NCBI GenBank assembly: GCA_036258315.1
Contig: DATADX010000031.1
Location: 1 to 64,000 of the forward strand
Reading direction: 5' to 3'
DNA length: 64,000 nt
Origin: DASSYK01 sp036258315
GTDB taxonomy: Bacteria; Actinomycetota; Thermoleophilia; Solirubrobacterales; 70-9
In this document: positions 54,538-63,495 of the stretch, in pieces
Layout: each line of letters starts with the position of its first letter
Numbering within the stretch: the stretch's first letter is position 1
Translations under genes and position numbers: made by a program
The notes under the pieces: model-generated
The model's input: the letters and a program-made list of their open reading frames with translations, nothing else
Told to the model about the DNA's origin: nothing
The model's database searches: none

Positions 54538-55533
54538 CTATCGGCGGGAGACCGAGCCGGCGTCGGTGGTGACGGTGCCGATCCGGGCGGCGCCGCGCTG
54601 GTGGCGGTGGAGCAGATCGAGGGCGGTCGCCTCGTCCGCGGCGGCGACCACGCAGCAGAAGCCGCAGCCCATGTTGAACACCTCGTGCATCTCGTCGTCG
54701 TCGATGCCACCGAGCTCGGCGATCAGCTCGAACACCGGCGGCACCGGAAGCGGGGAGTCGATCTCGTACCCGACCTCGGCCTCGAGGCGAAGCAGGTTGT
54801 CGAGCCCGCCCGAGGTGATGTGCGCGAGCCCCCGAACGTCGACGGGCGAGTCGAGCAACTCGATCACAGGCTTCACGTAGATCGCCGTCGGCTCGAGCAG
54901 GATCTCGCCGAGCGGCCGCCCCAGACGCGCGTCGTCGAGCGGGATCTCGGCCAGCGCGCGGCGAGCGAGCGTGTAGCCGTTCGAGTGCAGGCCCGTCGAT
55001 GGAAGCCCGATCACCGCGTCACCCGGTTCGATCGCGGCGCCGGTGACGAGCGAGTCGAGCGCGACCGTGCCGAAGCAGGCGCCCGCGAGGTCGAGTCCGC
55101 GGATCAGCTCGCCGAGCTGGGCGAGCTCGCCGCCGACGATCTCGACCTCGGCGAGCTCCGCCCCGCGGGCGAGGCCGTGCCCGACCTGCCCGGCCACCTT
55201 CGCGTCGGCGCGGTCGACGGCGAGGTAGTCGACCATCGCGAGCGGCCGGGCGCCGACGCAGATCACGTCGTTCACGTTCATCGCCACGCAGTCGATCCCG
55301 ACCGTGTCCCAGCGCCCGAGCTGCTCGGCGACGAGAAGCTTGGTGCCGACGCCGTCGGTGGTGACCGCGATCCCCGTCCGCTCGTCGAGCCGGACGACGT
55401 TGGCGTAGTGCCCGCTCGCGAGCGCCTGGCGGCTCTCGCCCGAGGGGATGCCGAGCGCCGCGACGAGCGCCGCGACGGCCTCGTCTGCCTCGTCCTGGCT
55501 GACGCCGGCGCGGGCGTAGGCGTCGCCGCTCAT
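54538..55533 (-). CDS. purM: Phosphoribosylformylglycinamidine cyclo-ligase
   Basis: This 331-residue AIR synthetase has a TTDGVGTKLLVAEQLGRWDTVG segment (ATP/FGAM binding), CVAMNVNDVICVGARPL and GLPSTGLHSNGYTLAR, followed by HITSGGLDNLL and FNMGCGFC. It performs step 5 of purine synthesis. Two start choices, GTG 55536 or ATG 55533, differ by one codon; either way it overlaps uppP. Coupling with a lipid-carrier phosphatase is not an obvious functional link. Confidence 0.94.
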   Translation of the reverse strand: MSGDAYARAGVSQDEADEAVAALVAALGIPSGESRQALASGHYANVVRLDERTGIAVTTDGVGTKLLVAEQLGRWDTVGIDCVAMNVNDVICVGARPLAMVDYLAVDRADAKVAGQVGHGLARGAELAEVEIVGGELAQLGELIRGLDLAGACFGTVALDSLVTGAAIEPGDAVIGLPSTGLHSNGYTLARRALAEIPLDDARLGRPLGEILLEPTAIYVKPVIELLDSPVDVRGLAHITSGGLDNLLRLEAEVGYEIDSPLPVPPVFELIAELGGIDDDEMHEVFNMGCGFCCVVAAADEATALDLLHRHQRGAARIGTVTTDAGSVSRR

Positions 55534-56462
55534 CACGGCCCCTCCCTCGCCGGCGTGACCGGGACGCGGGCGGCGCGATAGCCGTCACTGGGGCGGCCGT
55601 TGCCGCTGAACACCGCCCCCGCATCGACCGCCGTGGTCTCGGCCCGGCGCTGCTGGGCGTACCGCGCGAGGACGAGGGCGGCGAGGGCCAGCCTGTAAGC
55701 GGCGTACGGCCAGAGGGCGCTGTCGCGCTCGACGAGCTGGATCAGCGCCTGCGAGGCGAGCGTCGAGGCGAACGAGGTCGCGGTGCCGGCGACGAACGCC
55801 TTGCGCTGCGCACGCGGCAGCCCCCGGCGGCGCAGCCGAGCCCCCTTCAGGGCGCCGGCGGCGACGATCACGGGCAGGGCGACGGTGCGGGAGAGCATGT
55901 TGGCGTGAGGGCGGCCGAAGCCGCGCCACCGCGCGGCCGTCAGGGTCGCGCCGTTGCGGGATACCCCGGGAGCGAGCGCCGTGGCCTGGGCGAGGCCGAG
56001 GGCGATCCCGTCGACCGGCCCGGCGCGCTCACGGCCGCGCCGCTGCGGTGTGCGGTCCGCCGCGGCCATCGCGACAGCGCCGAGGATCAGGCCGATCGCG
56101 GTCGGCACCGGGCCGCCGAGGCGGCGCTCGATCGGGCGCTCGAGCGCGAGCCCGAGCAGGGCCGGCGTCAGCGACGAGAGCGCAAGGACGGTCGCCTTGC
56201 GCTGGTCGAAGCTCGCGAGCTCCGCGGCGATCACGTCCCGCTGGCCGAGCAGGAGGGCGGCGGCGCCGCCGGCGTGGAGAGCGACTTCGAAGCTCTTGCG
56301 AAGCTCGGGGTCCTGCCGGTCCCACCCCCAGCCGGCCAGCCAGGGGATCAGCGTCAGGTGGGCCGAGCTCGAGACGGGGAGCAGCTCGGCCGGGCCCTGG
56401 ACCGCGCCCAGCACCATCGCGCGCGAGGGCGGGATCGCGTCCGAGCCACCGTCGGCGCTCAC
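55533..56462 (-). CDS. uppP: Undecaprenyl-diphosphatase UppP/BacA
   Basis: This 309-residue membrane protein carries the two catalytic motifs of BacA: GPAELLPVSSSAHL (about residues 22-35) and PGVSRNGATL (about 166-175). It removes a phosphate from undecaprenyl pyrophosphate so the carrier can be recycled. The C-terminal cytosolic tail is longer than in E. coli. It is next to a DedA gene (9 bp apart), pairing a phosphatase with a possible carrier transporter. Confidence 0.92.
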   Translation of the reverse strand: MSADGGSDAIPPSRAMVLGAVQGPAELLPVSSSAHLTLIPWLAGWGWDRQDPELRKSFEVALHAGGAAALLLGQRDVIAAELASFDQRKATVLALSSLTPALLGLALERPIERRLGGPVPTAIGLILGAVAMAAADRTPQRRGRERAGPVDGIALGLAQATALAPGVSRNGATLTAARWRGFGRPHANMLSRTVALPVIVAAGALKGARLRRRGLPRAQRKAFVAGTATSFASTLASQALIQLVERDSALWPYAAYRLALAALVLARYAQQRRAETTAVDAGAVFSGNGRPSDGYRAARVPVTPAREGP

Positions 56463-56471
56463 AACCGGGCC

Positions 56472-57152
56472 TCAGGCCTCCGTCGCGGGCTCGCCCTCGG
56501 CGGGAGCATCCGTCCCCTGGGCGCCCTCCTGCGAGGCGCCGGGGCCCGAGCCGCGCCGCCAGCGGACCAGCGCCCAGAGCGCGAGCGCGATCAGCCCGAC
56601 GACGACGACATAGTCGAAGTAGTGGAGCTTGTCCCTCCACTCCTCCCAGTTGGCGCCCACCTGCTGGCCGATGAACCCGAGCATCAGCACCCACGGGATG
56701 CAGCCGGCCGCGGTGTAGGCGGTGAAACGCCAGAACGGCATGTGGGCGGCGCCGGCCGGGGTGGAGATGAAGGTGCGGACGATCGGGAGCATCCGCGTGA
56801 AGAAGACGGTGATCCCGCCGTAGCGGTCGAACCAGCCCTCGACCCGGGCCATCTGCTTCGGGCTGACATGGAAGACGTGGTGGCGCTCGAGCAGCTCCTC
56901 GCGGCCGTAGTAGCCGATCGCGTAGCCCGCCCACGAGCCGACCACGTTGCCGAGCACCCCGGCCGCAGTGATCCCGAGCAGGGTCAGGTCGCCGTCGTCG
57001 ACCTTGAAGCCGGCGAACAGCATCGTTGCCTCGCTGGGCATCGGGATGTTGGCGCTCTCGACGAGCATCAGCAGGAAGATCCCCACGTATCCGATCTCCC
57101 CGATGACATCGACGCAGAAGTCGACGAGCGGGTCGACGATGAAATCCGTCAT
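56472..57152 (-). CDS. DedA family membrane protein
   Basis: This 226-residue protein of the DedA/VTT family has the conserved ESANIPMPSEATM segment (about residues 32-44), GSWAGYAIGYYG and the reentrant-loop motif FFTRMLPIVRTFISTPAG (about 115-132). Some DedA proteins recycle undecaprenyl phosphate or other lipids across the membrane. The start at 57152 is preferred because TACCGT lies 9 bp upstream (57162-57167) and the long upstream extension lacks family sequence. A short unstructured acidic tail is present. Confidence 0.9.
   Translation of the reverse strand: MTDFIVDPLVDFCVDVIGEIGYVGIFLLMLVESANIPMPSEATMLFAGFKVDDGDLTLLGITAAGVLGNVVGSWAGYAIGYYGREELLERHHVFHVSPKQMARVEGWFDRYGGITVFFTRMLPIVRTFISTPAGAAHMPFWRFTAYTAAGCIPWVLMLGFIGQQVGANWEEWRDKLHYFDYVVVVGLIALALWALVRWRRGSGPGASQEGAQGTDAPAEGEPATEA
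57072..57081. other. Stretch inside dedA, checked for boundary only
   Basis: This stretch lies inside the dedA coding region and carries no separate signal. The divergent promoter core described for dedA and the CapD-like gene is at 57172-57181. Confidence 0.05.
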
Positions 57153-57171
57153 CAGCGCAGCACGGTAGCTG

Positions 57172-57181
57172 ACACTAGACT
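57172..57181. promoter_or_regulatory. Overlapping divergent -10 boxes of dedA and the CapD-like gene
   Basis: The 39-bp gap between divergent starts holds TAGACT on the plus strand (57176-57181, 10 bp before the GTG) and TAGTGT on the minus strand (57177-57172). They share TA of a central CTAG, the same arrangement as at 16534-16543. The minus strand also has TACCGT (57162-57167) 9 bp before the dedA ATG, so dedA may use that box instead. Confidence 0.45.
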
Positions 57182-57191
57182 CCCGAGCGGC

Positions 57192-59078
57192 GTGGATCGT
57201 CTCCGGCATCCCGTATTCCGGCACCGCGCGCTCCAGGTCGCGATCGATGCGGCCCTAATCGCGCTTGCCTACTATGCGGCCTTCAGGCTTCGCTTCCTCG
57301 AGACCGAGGGAGGCGTGCCGGACCGCTATCGCGAGATGCTCTGGGCCTCGATCGGCTTCGTCGTCGCCGGCAAGCTGATCGTCTTTGCGGCCTCCGGCCT
57401 TTACGAGAAGTGGTGGCGCTACTTCCGGCTGCCCGACCTCGCCGGGGTGCTGCGCGCCGTCGCGGTCTCGACGCTGATCCTCGCGGTCGCCTTCCTGCTC
57501 ATCCAGCCATTCCAGGACCGGATCCCGCGCTCGGTGATCGTCACCGACTTCCTGCTCACGCTCGTGCTCGTCGGCGGCGTCCGGTTGCTGGTCAGGATGG
57601 TCGTCGAGCGCCCCCGGCGCCGCCGCGCGGCGGGGCGCCAGCGCAACGTGCTCGTCGTCGGCGCCGGGTCGGGCGGGCAGATGGTCGTCCGCGAACTGCA
57701 GCTCAACCCGAACCTCGGCGTGCGCGCGATCGGCTACCTCGACGACGACCCGCGCATGCAGGGGTCGCGGCTGCACGGCGTTAAGGTGCTGGGGACCACC
57801 GACGAGATCGGAGCGGTGCTCGACGAGACCTCACCCGACGAGGTCACGATTGCGATCCCCTCCGCGCCCGGCGAGCTGCGCGGCCGCGTGGTCGCGGCTT
57901 GCCGCGAGCGCGACGTCGCGGTGCGCACCCTGCCGACCGTGTTCGAGCTCCTGCGCGGGGGGGTCCAGCTCAACCGGCAGCTCCGCGAGGTGCAGGTCGA
58001 GGACGTGCTCGGCCGCGAGCCGATCAGGATGGAGCTCGACCGCGTCGGCGCCTATCTGCAGGACAAGATCGTCCTGATCACCGGCGCCGGCGGCTCGATC
58101 GGGTCCGAGCTGGTCCGCCAGATCGCCCGGGTGCGCCCGAGGCTGCTCGTGATGCTGGACCACGCGGAGGACAACCTGTTCCGGATCGACCGCGAGATGA
58201 CCGAGGAGCGTCACTTCACCCGGGTCGAATCGGTGCTCGCCGACTGCAAGGAGCCCGACCGGATGCTCGAGGTGATGCAGCGCTTCCACCCCGACGTCGT
58301 CTTCCACGCAGCCGCGTACAAGCACGTGCCGCTGATGGAGTCCAACCCGCTCGAGGCCGTCCGCAACAACGCAATCGCGACCCGCGTCACGGCCGAGACC
58401 GCAGCGGCGTCGGGCTGCGAGCGGTTCGTGCTCGTCTCCACCGACAAGGCCGTCAACCCCCGGACGGTGATGGGAGCGTCGAAGGCGATGGCCGAGTGGA
58501 TCGTCGATGCGGCCCGTCACCGCCATCCCCAGACCCGCTTCGTCACGGTCCGGTTCGGAAACGTGCTCGCCTCCTCTGGGAGCGTGGTCCCGATCTTCCG
58601 CAGCCAGATCGAGCGCGGCGGCCCGGTCACGGTCACGGATCCCGAGATGACCCGCTACTTCATGACGATTCCCGAGGCGGTTCAGCTCGTGATCCGGGCC
58701 GGCGACGTCGGGGCCGGCACCGGCGAGGTGTTCGTGCTCGAGATGGGCGAGCCGGTCAGGATCATCGACCTCGCCCACAACATGATCAGGCTTGCGGGCT
58801 ATGAGCCCGAGACCGACATCGCGGTCGAGGTGATCGGCCCGCGTCCGGGCGAGAAGCTGCACGAGGAGCTGTTCAACTCCGACGAGCGTCCGCAGGCGAC
58901 CGGCGCGGACAAGATCGTGCGCGCGGTGCGCAGGGCGCCCCTCGATCCCGAGTGGGTCGCCGGGGCGGTCAACCGCCTCGAGCAGCTCGTACGCGAGGGC
59001 GACGAGGCGAATCTCGCCGAGCAGACCGTCGGGCTCGTGGACGAGCGTCGCGAGGCGGCCAGGTTGAGCGCGCTCTAA
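57192..59078 (+). CDS. CapD/FlaA1-type nucleoside-diphosphate-sugar epimerase/dehydratase
   Basis: This 628-residue protein has four N-terminal transmembrane helices (about residues 15-120), a Rossmann-like linker domain (VVGAGSGGQMVVREL, about 152-166) and an NAD-binding SDR domain (ITGAGGSIGSELVRQI, about 297-312; STDKAVNP; MGASKAMAEW; GEKLHEELF). Such enzymes make 4-keto-6-deoxy-N-acetylhexosamines for surface glycans. The GTG start is supported by TAGACT 10 bp upstream. It heads the plus-strand polysaccharide cluster. Confidence 0.92.
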   Translation: MDRLRHPVFRHRALQVAIDAALIALAYYAAFRLRFLETEGGVPDRYREMLWASIGFVVAGKLIVFAASGLYEKWWRYFRLPDLAGVLRAVAVSTLILAVAFLLIQPFQDRIPRSVIVTDFLLTLVLVGGVRLLVRMVVERPRRRRAAGRQRNVLVVGAGSGGQMVVRELQLNPNLGVRAIGYLDDDPRMQGSRLHGVKVLGTTDEIGAVLDETSPDEVTIAIPSAPGELRGRVVAACRERDVAVRTLPTVFELLRGGVQLNRQLREVQVEDVLGREPIRMELDRVGAYLQDKIVLITGAGGSIGSELVRQIARVRPRLLVMLDHAEDNLFRIDREMTEERHFTRVESVLADCKEPDRMLEVMQRFHPDVVFHAAAYKHVPLMESNPLEAVRNNAIATRVTAETAAASGCERFVLVSTDKAVNPRTVMGASKAMAEWIVDAARHRHPQTRFVTVRFGNVLASSGSVVPIFRSQIERGGPVTVTDPEMTRYFMTIPEAVQLVIRAGDVGAGTGEVFVLEMGEPVRIIDLAHNMIRLAGYEPETDIAVEVIGPRPGEKLHEELFNSDERPQATGADKIVRAVRRAPLDPEWVAGAVNRLEQLVREGDEANLAEQTVGLVDERREAARLSAL

Positions 59079-59096
59079 CATCCCGCGCCGCACGCA

Positions 59097-59930
59097 ATGG
59101 ACCTACTTCGTGACGTAGGCGCTGTCGCGGGCATCGCCGCCTTTCTCGGGCTGGCCGTGCTCGCACTTCTCTATTTCGCCCAGGCGCGGGACGTGCGACG
59201 CTTGCGCGAGAACGCGGAGTTCCTCGTCGAGGGAGAGCAGGGCGGGCGGGACGAGGCGCCCCCGCCGACGGCCGTGACCACGCCCGCCGAGCCCGAGCAG
59301 GCCGCGCGCGCCGCGGCCGCCTCCGCCCCGAACGAGGCCGAGGCCTTCCGGCGGGCCGAGCTGGCGCGCCAGGCCGCCGAGCGAAGGCAGCGGTTCGAGA
59401 GCCGCCGCCGCGGGGACGGCGGCCGGCTCAGCGAGCGCTTCGGGGGCGGGCGGTCGACCGCGGTGATCATCGTCGGCGCCCTGATCCTGCTGGCCGGGAT
59501 CGGGTTCGGCGCCACCCGCCTGATCGGCGACGACGGTTCGAGCAGCGGCGCCGGAGGCGGCGCGAAGGACCAGAATCTCGCCTGCACCCCGAAGGACACC
59601 AAGGTCGCGGTCCTCAACAGCACCCCCGAGGCCGGGCTCGCAGCGGGCTTCGCGCAGCAGCTCAAGCAGCGCGGCTACGACGTCGGCCCCGTCTCCAATA
59701 CGGAGTCGCCCTTCGAGGTGAGCACGATCATGTTCGACCAGGGCGCCCAGCAGTGCGTGCCCGAGATCCAGCCGATCGTCTCGATCAACGCCAGCCAGCA
59801 GATGGACCAGGAGGTGCGGACGATCTCGGAGGGCGCCGCGCTGGCGGTGGTGCTCGGTGAGGACAAATCGACGGGCGCCAGCGCCTCCGCGACCGGCTCC
59901 GCGGCCACGACAGGGACGCTGGGCGACTGA
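59097..59930 (+). CDS. LytR C-terminal domain protein
   Basis: This 277-residue protein has an N-terminal transmembrane helix (about residues 8-27), a long Arg/Ala/Glu-rich cytosolic stretch, a second helix (about 121-140) and a C-terminal LytR_C domain (KVAVLNSTPEAGLAAGFAQQL, about 166-186; RGYDVGPVSNTESPF). LytR_C domains occur at the ends of wall glycopolymer ligases but here without the catalytic LCP domain. It may assist attachment of a glycopolymer. A small FlgD-like protein follows. Confidence 0.85.
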   Translation: MDLLRDVGAVAGIAAFLGLAVLALLYFAQARDVRRLRENAEFLVEGEQGGRDEAPPPTAVTTPAEPEQAARAAAASAPNEAEAFRRAELARQAAERRQRFESRRRGDGGRLSERFGGGRSTAVIIVGALILLAGIGFGATRLIGDDGSSSGAGGGAKDQNLACTPKDTKVAVLNSTPEAGLAAGFAQQLKQRGYDVGPVSNTESPFEVSTIMFDQGAQQCVPEIQPIVSINASQQMDQEVRTISEGAALAVVLGEDKSTGASASATGSAATTGTLGD

Positions 59931-59971
59931 CCAACTCGTCCCGCAGCTCGAGCCTGCTGGCCGCTGTCTGC

Positions 59972-60343
59972 GTGGCGGCGCTCGTGCTCGGAACGGTCGC
60001 GGCGATGGTGGTGACCCAGCGCGTCCGCTCGGAGGGGACCGTCGTCAGCGACATCCGGATGAAGACCAAGCCCGGTGACCGCTACCGGGCCTGCTTCCGC
60101 ACCCCGCGCGACGACACGTTCGAGGTTGCCCTCGTCAACAGCGAGGAGGAGACGGTCCGGGTGCTGGCCTCCGGCGCGCGGCTCGAGGGCGGCGAGGCCT
60201 ACTGCTTCGACTGGAACGGCCGTGACGAGGCTTCGGCGCCCGTGCCGCCGGGCGCCTACAGGCTGCGCCTGACCAGGGAGCGGGACGGGTTGGCGCTCGT
60301 ATCGGGGGAGAAGCTTCACATCACGGCGGCACCACCGCCGTGA
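59972..60343 (+). CDS. Small membrane-anchored FlgD-Ig-like protein
   Basis: This 123-residue protein (from GTG 59972) has a hydrophobic N-terminal segment and a beta-sandwich ending in FDWNGRDEASAPVPPGAYRLRL (about residues 78-99), the FlgD-type immunoglobulin-like signature. A better start may be the CTG at 59927, which overlaps the previous stop as CTGA and adds TNSSRSSSLLAAVCV, giving a normal signal-anchor. No flagellar genes are present, so the domain is likely used in extracellular glycan or wall contacts. It overlaps the polymerase gene by 4 bp. Confidence 0.72.
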   Translation: MAALVLGTVAAMVVTQRVRSEGTVVSDIRMKTKPGDRYRACFRTPRDDTFEVALVNSEEETVRVLASGARLEGGEAYCFDWNGRDEASAPVPPGAYRLRLTRERDGLALVSGEKLHITAAPPP

Positions 60344-61908
60344 GGGAGACCCTTGAGGTCGCCGGGTCGATCGCGGCTGCGCTCAGCGTCTGCGGCGTGA
60401 TCCTGCTCGACGACAGGCGCCTGCGCGCGGCCGGGATGATCATCGCCCTCGCGCTCGCGCTGGCGCTGATCCTCGGGCAGGCATGGGATGAGCTCGAGTC
60501 TGTGCGGGAGCAGCCGGCGGTGCTGGCGGCGGGCTGCGTCGGGGCGGCCCTGGTGATGGGCTCGCTCGGGCTGTTCTTCCGGCACTGGCCGCTGGCGCTG
60601 CCGGTCCTGCTCGTCGCCGCGCTGCCCTTCCGGATCCCGATCGAGGTCAGCGGCGAGGAGGCGAACCTGCTGATCCCGCTCTACGTCGTGATCGGCTCGG
60701 GCGCGATCGCAGCCGCGATCGACGCCTTCACGACCGACCGGGACCCACCCCGGCGGCCGCCAAAGCCGCTGCTCGCGGCGCTCGCGGCAGCAACGGTGCT
60801 GTATGCCGTGCAGGCGTCCTACTCGGAGGACGTCGCATTCGCGGCGCGCAACGTCGGCTTCTTCCTGGTCCCGTTCGCGTCCATGTTCGTGCTCCTCACC
60901 GAGGTCCGGTGGACGCCGCGTGTGCTCGCGGCCGCGTTCACGGTCGTCGCGACGGAGGCGGTCCTGTTCGCGCTCGTCGGCGCGGGCCAGTTCGCCGCCC
61001 GCGAGATCTTCTGGAACCCGGCCCTGGAGCGCTCGAACGACTTCCACTTCTACTTCCGGGTCAACTCGCTGTTCTGGGACCCCAACATCTACGGGCGCTA
61101 TCTCGCCCTCGCGGCGGTGCTGGTCCTCGGCGTCGTCGTCTGGCTGCGGCACCCCCGCCGGATCGCGGCCCTCGCCGTCGTGCTCGCGCTGATCCTGATC
61201 GGTCTCGTGTTCGCCTTCTCGCAGACGAGCTTCCTGTCGCTGTTGGCCGGGGTCGCGGTCCTCTGCGCGCTTCGCTACAGCCTCAAGTGGACCGTGATCG
61301 TGACCCCCTTCGCGGTTGCCGCGATCGCGGCCCTCGTGATCGGATTCGGGGTCACGTCTGAGGCCGAGGACTCGCCGAGGGAGATCTCGAGCGGCCGCAC
61401 CACCCTGATCGAGGGCGGCTGGAAGCTGTTCAAGGCCGAGCCGCTGGTCGGACACGGCTCGGCCTCCTTCTCGAAGGCATTCAGCGCCCAGGAGCAGATC
61501 GCCTCGGGGAAGACGAACACGATCTCTCACAACGAGCCGGTCACGGTCGCGGCCGAGCAGGGGATCGTCGGGCTGCTCGTCTACGTGGCGCTCCTCGCGG
61601 CGGCCGCGTGGACGCTGATGCGCGGGATGCGTCGGATCGCACCCGGCCTCGGCGCCCCTCCGATCGGCGACCCCGTCGACGACCCGGCCCTGGCGCAGGG
61701 GGTCGCGCGGATCGCCCTGGCCGCCGCGTTCGCGGCGATGGTCCTGCACACGATCGGCTACGCCGGCTACCTGACCGACCCGCTCATTTGGGCGCTGCTC
61801 GCGGTGGGCGGCGCGCTCGCCGCCGCCTCGCCCAACGCCGGCGCCACCGCCGAATCCCCGAGCTCCGCTCGGCTCGCGCGTCCGGGACCGGCTTCGACGG
61901 GACGTTGA
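60340..61908 (+). CDS. O-antigen ligase/polymerase-like membrane protein
   Basis: This 522-residue protein has about twelve transmembrane helices and the Wzy_C-type features: FSQTSFLSLLAG (about residues 289-300), a large loop around GHGSASFSKAF and NTISHNEPVTVAAEQGIVGLLVY. It is expected to polymerise or ligate lipid-linked oligosaccharides. The GTG start overlaps the previous gene as GTGA. The C-terminal tail includes copy 2 of a 24-nt dispersed repeat. Confidence 0.86.
   Translation: MRETLEVAGSIAAALSVCGVILLDDRRLRAAGMIIALALALALILGQAWDELESVREQPAVLAAGCVGAALVMGSLGLFFRHWPLALPVLLVAALPFRIPIEVSGEEANLLIPLYVVIGSGAIAAAIDAFTTDRDPPRRPPKPLLAALAAATVLYAVQASYSEDVAFAARNVGFFLVPFASMFVLLTEVRWTPRVLAAAFTVVATEAVLFALVGAGQFAAREIFWNPALERSNDFHFYFRVNSLFWDPNIYGRYLALAAVLVLGVVVWLRHPRRIAALAVVLALILIGLVFAFSQTSFLSLLAGVAVLCALRYSLKWTVIVTPFAVAAIAALVIGFGVTSEAEDSPREISSGRTTLIEGGWKLFKAEPLVGHGSASFSKAFSAQEQIASGKTNTISHNEPVTVAAEQGIVGLLVYVALLAAAAWTLMRGMRRIAPGLGAPPIGDPVDDPALAQGVARIALAAAFAAMVLHTIGYAGYLTDPLIWALLAVGGALAAASPNAGATAESPSSARLARPGPASTGR
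61858..61881 (+). repeat. Copy 2 of a 24-nt dispersed palindromic repeat
   Basis: This copy matches 22763-22786 at 23 of 24 positions and forms a perfect CCGAGC-TCC-GCTCGG hairpin. It encodes the same SPSSARLAR tail in the same frame and lies 25 bp before the stop of the polymerase gene. Confidence 0.6.
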
Positions 61909-61909
61909 C

Positions 61910-63493
61910 GTGACCGGTTACCTGCGCCGCCTCGCGACCACGGGAGCCGCCTATACGGCCTCGAGCGTGCTCTCGAAGCTGATCGCGGTCGCCCTGCTGC
62001 CGCTCTACACGCGCTATCTGGCGCCGGCCGACTACGGCGCCGCGGAGGTGCTGATCACCGGCGTGATCGCGGCCAGCATCGTGATCCGGCTCGGGGTCAT
62101 CGAGGCGCTGCTGCGCTTCTACTACGAGCGCGACGAGGACCCCGACGAGGTCGTCAAGACGGGGTTCGCGTCGCTGGTCTGGACGGCGACCGCCGGGGTT
62201 GCGATCGCGATGCCGCTCGCTGAGCCGATCTCGCAGCTATTGCTCGGCCGCTCCGATCCGGGGCTGGTGCGAATCGCGATCTTCGGCCTCTGGGTGTTCA
62301 CGATGTTCGAGTTCCTGCTGGCGCTGTTCCGCCTCGACGAGCGGGCAAAGGCGTTCTTCGCGTTCACGATCGCCAACGTGCTCGTGACGATCCCCGCGAC
62401 CGTCTGGCTGGTGGTCGTCGAGGAGAAGGGAGCCGAGGGTCTGCTGCTCGGCCAGTATGGGACCGGGGCGGTGTTCCTCGCTGGCCTGCTGATCGCCCAG
62501 CGCAGGCGCCTGGCGCTGGTGCCCGACTTTCCGCTCCTGCGGCGGATGATGCGGTTCGGCCTCCCGACGATGCCGGCAGAGCTGTCGCTCTACTCGCTCA
62601 ACTTCATCGACCGGCTGTTGCTCGTGCGGCTCGCGGGGCTCGCCGACGCCGGGCTCTACAGCCTCTCGGTCAAGTTCGCCCAGGCCGTCAACGTGTTCGT
62701 CAAGGGGTTCCAGCTCGCCTGGCCGCCGCTCGCGTACTCGATCCGCGACGACGAGGAGGCGCGCCGCGCGTACGCCGTGATCGTCACCTGGTTCGTCGTC
62801 GTCTGCACCTTCGTCGTCGCCGGGATGTGGCTGCTCTCTCGCTGGATCGTGCGCACGCTGGCGGCCCCCGAGTTCTTCGACTCCTACGAGGCGATCGGGC
62901 TCGTCTCGACCGGGGTGATGCTGTACGCGCTCTACCTCGTCCTCGTCGTGATCCTCGGCCGCACCGGCCGCACCGAGTTCAACTTCCCCGCGACCGCGAT
63001 CGGGACGCTCGTCAACATCGCCCTCAACCTGATCCTGATCCCCGAGCTGGGCATCGTCGGCGCGGGCGTCTCGCTGGTCGCCTCCTACGCCGTCGTGCTG
63101 GCGCTGATGTACGTGTTCACGCAGCGCCTCTTCAAGGTCCCCTACGAGTGGCCGCGGCTCGGCCAGGCCACCGGCCTGGCGGCGATCCTGGTCGCGGCGG
63201 GCGAGCTGCTCCTGCCCACGGAGGGGATCGGCGGCCTCGCCTCCCGCACGGCTGTCTGGCTCGCCTACCCGCTCGTCCTCTCCCTGACCGGCTTCCTGAG
63301 CGACGAGGAGCGCCGCGCGGCCGCCAACAACCTCAGCCCCGCGGCGGTCGCCGCGGCATTCCGCCGCGTCCGCGAGGCGTCGCCCGAGCCTGAGCCCGAG
63401 CCGGCCGCGCCCGGCCCGGGCGGTCGCGGCCCCCAGCTGACCGGGGAGGCCCTCGAGGCCGAGCAGCGCGACGAGGACGCGCGCGGCACCTAG
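61910..63493 (+). CDS. Oligosaccharide flippase (Wzx/MATE-like)
   Basis: This 527-residue protein has about twelve to fourteen helices with Wzx features: AYTASSVLSKLIAVALLPLYTRYLAPADYG (residues about 14-43), a central FGLPTMPAELSLYSLNFIDRLLL and Tyr-Gly rich loops. It would flip lipid-linked repeats before polymerisation. The start is GTG, one base after the polymerase stop. The C-terminal Pro/Glu/Gly tail (last about 40 residues) is unstructured. Confidence 0.88.
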   Translation: MTGYLRRLATTGAAYTASSVLSKLIAVALLPLYTRYLAPADYGAAEVLITGVIAASIVIRLGVIEALLRFYYERDEDPDEVVKTGFASLVWTATAGVAIAMPLAEPISQLLLGRSDPGLVRIAIFGLWVFTMFEFLLALFRLDERAKAFFAFTIANVLVTIPATVWLVVVEEKGAEGLLLGQYGTGAVFLAGLLIAQRRRLALVPDFPLLRRMMRFGLPTMPAELSLYSLNFIDRLLLVRLAGLADAGLYSLSVKFAQAVNVFVKGFQLAWPPLAYSIRDDEEARRAYAVIVTWFVVVCTFVVAGMWLLSRWIVRTLAAPEFFDSYEAIGLVSTGVMLYALYLVLVVILGRTGRTEFNFPATAIGTLVNIALNLILIPELGIVGAGVSLVASYAVVLALMYVFTQRLFKVPYEWPRLGQATGLAAILVAAGELLLPTEGIGGLASRTAVWLAYPLVLSLTGFLSDEERRAAANNLSPAAVAAAFRRVREASPEPEPEPAAPGPGGRGPQLTGEALEAEQRDEDARGT

Positions 63494-63495
63494 CC

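Noticed and set aside
57072..57081. Stretch first considered as the divergent promoter core near dedA
   Set aside because: It is inside the dedA coding sequence; the real shared -10 region is at 57172-57181.
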